From: DATBED01 sp035480695
Lineage (GTDB): Bacteria > Patescibacteriota > Saccharimonadia > Saccharimonadales > UBA4665
DNA length: 18,737 nt
NCBI GenBank assembly: GCA_035480695.1
Contig: DATIHM010000057.1
Location: 1 to 18,737 of the forward strand
Direction: 5' to 3'
Part shown: piece by piece, positions 14,331 through 18,737 of the stretch
Layout: every line of letters begins with the position of its first letter
Position numbering within the stretch: the first letter of the stretch is position 1
Made by a program: the position numbers and the translations under genes
The notes under the pieces: generated by a model
What the model saw: the letters and a program-made list of their open reading frames with translations, nothing else
Told to the model about the DNA's origin: nothing
Database searches by the model: none

Positions 14331-15542
14331 ATGTCAGAACAAGGCGCATTCTTCCAGCCAGACCAGCCAGAATTCCACGCGACTTTGCGCCAACACTTTG
14401 AAACAGACCCCAAACTAGGTACTCATTTCGTTTTGCCTGGCCATGCCGGTGGCATAAGCGCCAATCCTAGGGCAATGCAAACGGCTGTTAATCCGAGAGA
14501 GAATGTTATGCAGACTCTAGTAGGCGTAGTTGACGATTCAGAGGCCCTTTATGCGATTTCTGAAGTTGAAATACCCCAGGTAACAGAAGGCCGCCATTTC
14601 GCTGTTTCTCAGATAAATGATGATACTGAAAGGGCCGAGTTGTTCGGTGTCTTTGACGAAAAACATCCGCTGCCTCTGGGCGACGGCCTGCTTGTAGGCA
14701 CTATGCTTGATGGAATCGGCATCCAGAACCACTCAGGAGAGCCTGTTCGCTTAACAACACGCGTGTCTGAAGCTAGAGAAAAGCGCCAAGCCGAGACGGT
14801 TGTTCCCAGCGACGAAGCAAAGATCGTGCTTGGAGGCATTGCCCATTCATTGGAAACAGGCGAGCAAGACCCCCTTCATGACGCATATGTTTGGGCTGCC
14901 CAATCTTCGGCCGTTAAAAAAGCAATCATTGGTGCGGATAAGGCGAGGAAAGCGACTCAGGCAGGCGAGCTTAGGGTTGAAGGCCTGCATAAAATTGACG
15001 ACGAGCTAGATAATATTAAGGCTGAACTGGTAGCAGAAGGTGATTTTCAGCTTAGTGATGCTGTCACCCGACAGCTATTTGAAAGCGCGCCGTTCGGAGT
15101 CGATGCCATAATGGCTACGCTAAATGCGAGCAGTGATGACGAAATTCTGGCTAATGAAAAGGTTCAAATGGCGCTTCAGCACGCGTTCGACTTGCAAATC
15201 CTACCATCTGAAACATCTACGGCTATAGCTGAAATAGACTTTAACGACCTTGCATCTGTTTGCGGGGCTGCCTTGTATATCAAGCACGAGTTAACCAACC
15301 TATCTCAAGAAACTGTCGAGGCATATTTGCTGACTGGCGAGAAGCACGAAATCCGTACACGTCAGCATAGGCAGATTTCTCTTGTCAATTCCGTTGGAAG
15401 GATTAATCGCGGCTTGAGCACTCTGCTAGACGCGGCCATAGATGACCCCAAAATTGCACCTCGCATCGACTACGACCGCATCGATCGTGATGTTAAATAC
15501 ATGACCAGGGCAGTAGCTGCCCACAACCAGCCCAAGCACTAA
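14331..15542 (+). CDS. orphan acidic 403-aa protein of unknown function
   Basis: I do not recognise this protein. It is 403 residues, soluble in appearance, acidic, and lacks cysteine-pair zinc motifs, P-loops, signal peptides or membrane helices; the only visible cysteine is in VCGAALYIKHEL near residue 310. The N-terminal part (about 1-150) looks like mixed beta/alpha with many Gly and Val. From about 155 it becomes helical and Ala/Glu/Leu-rich, possibly a helical bundle (KARKATQAGELRVEGLHKIDDEL onward). Third codon positions are less GC-rich than in its neighbours, as in the 92-aa orphan. It has its own strong leaderless promoter and its stop touches the stop of the convergent rpmA. A lineage-specific protein is the safest description. 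Confidence 0.85.
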   Translation: MSEQGAFFQPDQPEFHATLRQHFETDPKLGTHFVLPGHAGGISANPRAMQTAVNPRENVMQTLVGVVDDSEALYAISEVEIPQVTEGRHFAVSQINDDTERAELFGVFDEKHPLPLGDGLLVGTMLDGIGIQNHSGEPVRLTTRVSEAREKRQAETVVPSDEAKIVLGGIAHSLETGEQDPLHDAYVWAAQSSAVKKAIIGADKARKATQAGELRVEGLHKIDDELDNIKAELVAEGDFQLSDAVTRQLFESAPFGVDAIMATLNASSDDEILANEKVQMALQHAFDLQILPSETSTAIAEIDFNDLASVCGAALYIKHELTNLSQETVEAYLLTGEKHEIRTRQHRQISLVNSVGRINRGLSTLLDAAIDDPKIAPRIDYDRIDRDVKYMTRAVAAHNQPKH

Positions 15543-15815
15543 TTATTCGACGGTAACTTCGGTGCGGCGCACGCTGCGGCCGCTAAAGGTGCGCACTTTG
15601 CGCTGTTTGTACTGCACGACGCCGTCGCGGGCGGCGTGGATGGTGAAATTGCGGCTCATGGTGGTGCCGACGCCGGGCCGCTTGGTCATTCCGACCTGTC
15701 GCACGATAACCTGGCCCGTCTTGACCTTTTGGCCGCCGAACAACTTAACCCCTAGGCGCTGGCCTGGGCTGTCGTGGACGTTCTTGGCGGTACCGCCGGC
15801 TTTGACATGACTCAT
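15543..15815 (-). CDS. rpmA: 50S ribosomal protein L27
   Basis: L27 lies by the peptidyl-transferase centre, its flexible N-terminus reaching the P-site tRNA. The 90-residue product has the basic N-terminus MSHVKAGGTAKN, the hallmark RLGVKLFGGQKVKTGQVIVRQVG, and the later DGVVQYK strand. The tail is a few residues longer than in E. coli (85 aa) and basic. The N-terminus starts at the mature position, with no Firmicute-type cleaved extension. The start is supported by AAGGA (complement of 15823-15827) 7 nt upstream. rpmA usually follows rplU and precedes obgE; here it follows the methyltransferase gene by 12 nt and is probably transcribed with it. Its stop directly abuts the stop of the convergent upstream gene. 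Confidence 0.96.
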   Translation of the reverse strand: MSHVKAGGTAKNVHDSPGQRLGVKLFGGQKVKTGQVIVRQVGMTKRPGVGTTMSRNFTIHAARDGVVQYKQRKVRTFSGRSVRRTEVTVE

Positions 15816-15827
15816 TTTCTTGTCCTT

Positions 15828-17072
15828 TTATTGCCTTGTGATTATGAGGAGCTCGCGGGCGACAAACTGATCATCCCGAAAGTAGATTAGCTCGTCGTTT
15901 TTTACGTGCCCCAATTGCACCCGATTATAGCCCAAATCGCTTATCTGGTCAATAAGGGGTAGGTGGCGGAATTGGCCGGGTTTGGTCTGCCAGGCCGGCA
16001 CTGCCAGGCAGAAGCGCCTACCCGATTTGACCTGGCCGTGTATGTTCTGCAGGAACTTCTTGATGATTAGATTGCACTCGCTGACGGTCTGGGCCAAAAC
16101 TTCATCGCTCGGTTTGGCAGTGAAGGGCCGTCCAAGATAGGTCTCGCTGGCCACGAAGTCAGGCTTGGTTTCCCATTGATAAGCTGTAGCGTCACCTAGC
16201 TCCAGATTAAAACGATACGGTCTACTCGCTCGAGGGTACTGTTCGGCCAGCCAGTCAAGGTTGGCTTGGCTGTATTCGACCATACGCTTCTCCGAATCTG
16301 TGCCCCAAGCGTCGTACCCCATTAAGAGCGCTTCCTGTAAGATGACGCCGGTGCCGCAGAAGGGGTCGAGCACGGTTTGGTCGAAGTGCTTGGGCGGAAT
16401 CGGCTGGTCGGGTGGGATTTCGCAGACCGATTGGCGTGCCTCATACGGCAATTCGCCGACGGCCAAGTTGATAATTATTTGCGCCAGTTTGGGCGGCAGC
16501 ATACCGACCTTGGTATCGCGCTTTGGCCGAGCGCGGTCGCGTCTGGTATAGGCGTCGATGTCCTGCACTTTGACGGTCTGGGCGATGATGGTTTGCTCGC
16601 CACCGCGCACGAAAACCAACTCCCAGCCGGTGGGGCCGGTCAGCTTGTTGTGATAGACCTGGGCGCTGCTCAGCTCGGACTCTTTGTTGGGCACCAAGCG
16701 CACCGAGCGGCCGGTTTTGCGGATGGCCTTTTTGAGCTTCAAGCCGGTCGCTTCCAGCTGCTTAAGCGGAATGTCGAGGCCGATGACGCTTAGGCCGAGC
16801 AGCAGCTTGCCATCGTCCATGCGCTCACTGTGGCCGGGCGAAACTTCCAGCAGGAATTTCTCGATTTTTTTCCAGTCGGTCGTGTCGAGCGTCGTCAACA
16901 CTTTGCAGAACTTGACGCTGCCGCCGAGCCGATCGAACGCCAGCAGGCAAGGGTCGACGTCGACGACGACGGCCTTGTCGCCGACCGGACGCAACTTTTC
17001 GGTGCCGTACAGCGATTCCAACTCGGCCAAGCCGAGCGCCGGCTGCCGCCCCAAAACCATCAGACTTTGCAT
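15828..17072 (-). CDS. TRM11/Trm-G10-like SAM-dependent RNA methyltransferase
   Basis: The 414-residue protein matches the TRM11/TrmG10 group, which N2-methylates guanosine in tRNA. An N-terminal region (about 1-165) resembles the RNA-binding ferredoxin/THUMP-like half. The signature YTRRDRARPKRD followed by KVGMLPPKLAQIIINLA (175-204) links to a Rossmann methyltransferase domain. Motif I is DPFCGTG (236-242), with an acidic residue ending strand 2 at WGTDSEK (256-262). At motif IV, where N2-guanine methyltransferases normally carry D/N-P-P-Y, the sequence reads SETYLG (309-314). A change of target or mechanism is possible. The ATG is supported by a -10-like TAAACT 6 nt upstream. rpmA follows 12 nt downstream, giving a translation-related two-gene unit. 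Confidence 0.85.
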   Translation of the reverse strand: MQSLMVLGRQPALGLAELESLYGTEKLRPVGDKAVVVDVDPCLLAFDRLGGSVKFCKVLTTLDTTDWKKIEKFLLEVSPGHSERMDDGKLLLGLSVIGLDIPLKQLEATGLKLKKAIRKTGRSVRLVPNKESELSSAQVYHNKLTGPTGWELVFVRGGEQTIIAQTVKVQDIDAYTRRDRARPKRDTKVGMLPPKLAQIIINLAVGELPYEARQSVCEIPPDQPIPPKHFDQTVLDPFCGTGVILQEALLMGYDAWGTDSEKRMVEYSQANLDWLAEQYPRASRPYRFNLELGDATAYQWETKPDFVASETYLGRPFTAKPSDEVLAQTVSECNLIIKKFLQNIHGQVKSGRRFCLAVPAWQTKPGQFRHLPLIDQISDLGYNRVQLGHVKNDELIYFRDDQFVARELLIITRQ

Positions 17073-17078
17073 CTTATC

Positions 17079-17084
17079 AGTTTA
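17079..17084 (-). promoter_or_regulatory. -10-like box (TAAACT) of the methyltransferase-rpmA unit, leaderless start
   Basis: Read on the minus strand, TAAACT (complement of 17079-17084) ends 6 nt before the ATG at 17072, the same geometry as several plus-strand genes here. No Shine-Dalgarno precedes the ATG. The -35 position reads TTCTAT, a weak match, so this call rests mainly on position. Confidence 0.4.
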
Positions 17085-17113
17085 CAGCTGCTGAAAGCTT
17101 TATAGAAATTTAC

Positions 17114-17145
17114 GATGTACATGTTATGTACATAAAAGGTACATC
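17114..17145. repeat. three GTACAT repeats phased at 11 bp (operator-like)
   Basis: GTACAT occurs at 17117-17122, 17128-17133 and 17139-17144, each exactly 11 bp from the last, close to one turn of the helix. The first two are part of perfect 8-bp palindromes (ATGTACAT). The outermost copies also form a larger inverted repeat, GATGTAC at 17114-17120 with GTACATC at 17139-17145. The array sits between the -10 boxes of the divergent methyltransferase and HAD genes, upstream of both promoters. A regulator bound along one face of the DNA could control both. The regulator is unknown. Confidence 0.6.
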
Positions 17146-17171
17146 CAAAAAGTGAACGCCAAGTTTCGATG

Positions 17172-17177
17172 TATGAT
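17172..17177 (+). promoter_or_regulatory. -10 box (TATGAT) of the HAD phosphatase gene, leaderless start
   Basis: TATGAT ends 7 nt before the ATG at 17185, so transcription would start at about 17184 and leave essentially no leader. There is no Shine-Dalgarno. The -35 position (17149-17154, AAAGTG) is poor, which would fit a promoter helped by a factor bound at the repeats just upstream. Confidence 0.5.
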
Positions 17178-17184
17178 GTAGCTT

Positions 17185-17715
17185 ATGAAGGCAGTTTTCC
17201 TCGACCGCGACGGCACAGTAATCAAAGGCATCCCGCACTACGACCGCGTTGACAGCGCAGACAAAGTCGAGCTTTTTGCGGAAACGATTCCTGCCCTAAA
17301 AATTTTGGCTGAACTGGGTTGGCCGGTCTTTTTTGTCACGAACCAGGCTGGAGTCGCCGAAGGACTGATTACGATGGCCGATTTCGGCCAGATTAACCAG
17401 CGCGTCCTCACTTTGATTGAGCCGAGCGGGATTAAAATTACCAAAACCTATTTGTGCCCGCACGCCGTAAATGGGGATTGCGAATGTCGCAAGCCCAAGC
17501 CGAAGCTGCTACTCGATGCCGCCAAGGAGTTCGGAATCGATTTGGCGGAGTCATGGATGTTGGGCGACCGCGAAACCGATGTGCAGACAGGTAAGAATGC
17601 CGGCACCAAAACCATCCTGGTCGAAACCGGCGGACCGGTCGACGTGTCCGAGGCCGATTACCGGGCCAAAAACCTGCTAGACGCGGCTAAGTACATCAAG
17701 AGCCATTCTGGTTGA
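17185..17715 (+). CDS. GmhB/HisB-N-like HAD phosphatase
   Basis: The 176-residue product is a compact HAD phosphatase of the D-glycero-D-manno-heptose bisphosphatase/histidinol-phosphatase group. Motif I is FLDRDGTV with nucleophile Asp7 and acid Asp9. Motif II is VTNQAGVAEG (Thr52). The family zinc loop is CPHAVNGDCECRKP (Cys91, His93, Cys99, Cys101), which ends in Lys103. Motif III/IV is LGDRETD (Asp128, Asp132). These enzymes remove a phosphate from sugar phosphates. The natural substrate cannot be read from the sequence, and no heptose or histidine pathway genes are nearby. Length is typical. The flippase-like gene starts 12 nt after the stop with its own -10 box. Confidence 0.93.
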   Translation: MKAVFLDRDGTVIKGIPHYDRVDSADKVELFAETIPALKILAELGWPVFFVTNQAGVAEGLITMADFGQINQRVLTLIEPSGIKITKTYLCPHAVNGDCECRKPKPKLLLDAAKEFGIDLAESWMLGDRETDVQTGKNAGTKTILVETGGPVDVSEADYRAKNLLDAAKYIKSHSG

Positions 17716-17721
17716 TATAAT
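17713..17721 (+). promoter_or_regulatory. extended -10 (TGATATAAT) of the flippase-like gene, leaderless start
   Basis: TGA plus TATAAT (17716-17721) is a consensus extended -10. It overlaps the HAD stop codon and ends 6 nt before the ATG at 17728. The expected transcription start coincides with the A of the ATG. There is no Shine-Dalgarno. Confidence 0.7.
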
Positions 17722-17727
17722 AGCGGC

Positions 17728-18737
17728 ATGAGTGAAGAGAAATCGTGGTGGGGGCAGCACTGGAAGTTGGTGGTGAACATCATCACCTTGGTGGCTTTGG
17801 TCGTGGCGATTTATGCCACCCGCAAAGAGATAGGCGACAGCTTCCGCAACCTGGCGCGCGTCAACGCCTGGGCGCTGTGGCTGATGATTCCGATTGAGTT
17901 CCTGAACTACCATTCCCAGGCCCGGCTGTACCAGCGGCTGTTCGCTATCGTCGGCAACAAGCTCGACTATTGGTTCCTGTTCAAAGCGTCACTCGAGCTG
18001 AATTTTGTGAACCACGTCTTCCCAAGCGGTGGCGTGACCGGCATGTCGTACTTTACGCTGCGGCTGCGCAAGGGTGAGGAAATCACCAGCGGCAAGGCGA
18101 CGCTGGTGCACGTCATGAAAATCATGCTTTACGTCTTGGGATTCGAGTTGATTCTGGTTTTCGGCGTGATTTCGCTGGCAGTGATGGGGCGGGCCAGCGG
18201 GTTGGTCATATTGGTGGCCGGGTCGCTGTCGACCTTGCTGCTTGTGGGGACGGCGGTCTTCGCCTATATCGTGGGTAGTCGTAGCCGCATCAACAGCTTC
18301 TTTACGGCGGTGACGCGCGGCCTTAACCGGCTTATCAAAGTGGTGCGGCCGAAATATCCCGAAACCATCAGCGTCGATGGCGCCCGCCAGATGTTCGACG
18401 ATTTCCACGACAACTACAACGCCATCAAGAGCAATTACGACAAGCTGAAAGTGCCTTTCTTGTACGGCTTGCTGGCCGACGCCACAGAGGTCGCCGCGAT
18501 TTATGTGGTCTACATAGCGTTCGGCAAGTGGGTGAACATCGGCGCCGTGATTCTGGCTTATGGAATCGCCAACTTCGCCGGCCTGATTTCGGTGCTGCCG
18601 GGCGGCATCGGCATTTACGAGGGGTTGATGACCGCCGTGCTGGCCAGCACCGGCATTCCTGTCGGCGTGAGCTTGCCCGTGACGGTGATGTACCGGGTGC
18701 TGAACACGCTTATCCAAATCCCGCCGGGCTACTACCT
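17728..18737 (+). CDS. lysylphosphatidylglycerol-synthase-TM/flippase-like membrane protein (partial, 3' end outside the window)
   Basis: An open frame from ATG 17728 runs off the right edge without a stop, giving the first 336 residues. It has the layout of the LPG synthase TM (UPF0104, AglD/MprF-like flippase) family: a first helix at about 14-30, a second near 47-60, then the family's conserved NFVNHVFPSGGVTGMSYF (about 92-109), further helices near 130-155 and 160-185, and a charged cytoplasmic loop (about 185-250). Near the C-terminal part it has FAGLISVLPGGIGIYEG and VMYRVLN, both hallmarks. Family members flip or modify lipids or help transfer lipid-linked sugars in the membrane. The lysyl-transfer domain of MprF is not in the visible part. 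Codon use matches the core genes. The large opposite-strand frame here is only its shadow. Confidence 0.88.
   Translation, partial: MSEEKSWWGQHWKLVVNIITLVALVVAIYATRKEIGDSFRNLARVNAWALWLMIPIEFLNYHSQARLYQRLFAIVGNKLDYWFLFKASLELNFVNHVFPSGGVTGMSYFTLRLRKGEEITSGKATLVHVMKIMLYVLGFELILVFGVISLAVMGRASGLVILVAGSLSTLLLVGTAVFAYIVGSRSRINSFFTAVTRGLNRLIKVVRPKYPETISVDGARQMFDDFHDNYNAIKSNYDKLKVPFLYGLLADATEVAAIYVVYIAFGKWVNIGAVILAYGIANFAGLISVLPGGIGIYEGLMTAVLASTGIPVGVSLPVTVMYRVLNTLIQIPPGYY

Noticed and set aside
17114..17145. plasmid-type origin iterons
   Set aside because: Three copies only, with no AT-rich unwinding region, DnaA boxes or replication gene nearby. An operator is a better explanation.
17691..17697. 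another GTACATC inside the HAD gene
   Set aside because: It encodes Tyr-Ile in a normal reading frame, has no phased partner and is most likely chance.
17989..18717. 242-codon minus-strand frame at the right edge, rich in His, Gln and Asp
   Set aside because: It is the complement of the truncated flippase-like gene, whose plus-strand protein has clear family motifs.
1..18737. CRISPR arrays, tRNA/rRNA genes, insertion sequences, prophage genes
   Set aside because: I saw no spaced direct repeats of CRISPR size, no tRNA-like cloverleaf, and no transposase, integrase or phage structural motif on either strand.

Overview
The window looks like chromosomal core DNA from a Patescibacteria/CPR bacterium, most likely a Saccharibacteria (TM7) relative. 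This is an inference from three things: the gene set, the N-terminal membrane anchor ending in ARSLAAG on a secreted dockerin protein, and compact spacing with mixed leaderless and Shine-Dalgarno starts. Base composition is GC-rich with GC-rich third codon positions. The exceptions by eye are a 92-aa orphan (11866-12144) and a 403-aa orphan (14331-15542), which are clearly less biased. UGA is used as an ordinary stop and a UGA-reading release factor (prfB) is present, which argues against the UGA=Gly lineages (Absconditabacteria, Gracilibacteria). I see no phage, IS element, CRISPR array, tRNA or rRNA.

Layout. 1-53: possible tail of an upstream gene. 146-2755 secA, closely followed by an M16 zinc peptidase (2758-4047). 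4092-5570: an exported, cysteine-rich protein ending in a dockerin-like calcium-binding pair. 5605-6690 prfB (RF2). 6755-7687: a Pro/Gln-rich membrane protein. 7708-11799: an envelope/division block of ftsE, ftsX, a PcsB-like coiled-coil CHAP hydrolase and a CtpA-type S41 protease. 11866-12144: an orphan small protein behind a consensus sigma70 promoter. 12216-13820 pyrG. 13857-14279: a stand-alone receiver domain. 14331-15542: an orphan acidic protein. 15543-17072, minus strand: a TRM11-like methyltransferase followed by rpmA (L27). 17185-17715: a GmhB-like HAD phosphatase. 17728-end: a truncated flippase-like (LPG-synthase-TM) membrane protein.

Functionally, most of the window is growth machinery: secretion (SecA), disposal of exported peptides or proteins (M16, S41), septal peptidoglycan remodelling (FtsEX plus a CHAP hydrolase), translation (RF2, L27, tRNA methylation) and CTP synthesis. 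FtsEX-CHAP resembles the known FtsEX-PcsB arrangement, in which the ABC complex activates a coiled-coil hydrolase.

The most striking unexplained signal is regulatory. At eight genes (prfB, ftsE, ctpA, the receiver gene, the 403-aa orphan, the methyltransferase, the HAD gene and the flippase) a -10-like hexamer ends 6 to 8 nt before the start codon, so the transcript would begin at or within about 2 nt of the AUG: apparently leaderless mRNAs, often with an extended TGn -10. A second class (6755, 9421) has A-rich leaders without a Shine-Dalgarno. A third (secA, M16, the 92-aa orphan, rpmA, pyrG) has a clear Shine-Dalgarno. A three-copy GTACAT array with exact 11-bp phasing lies between the divergent methyltransferase and HAD promoters and looks like an operator. 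I see no convincing intrinsic terminator anywhere, and every gap between genes is under 150 bp.
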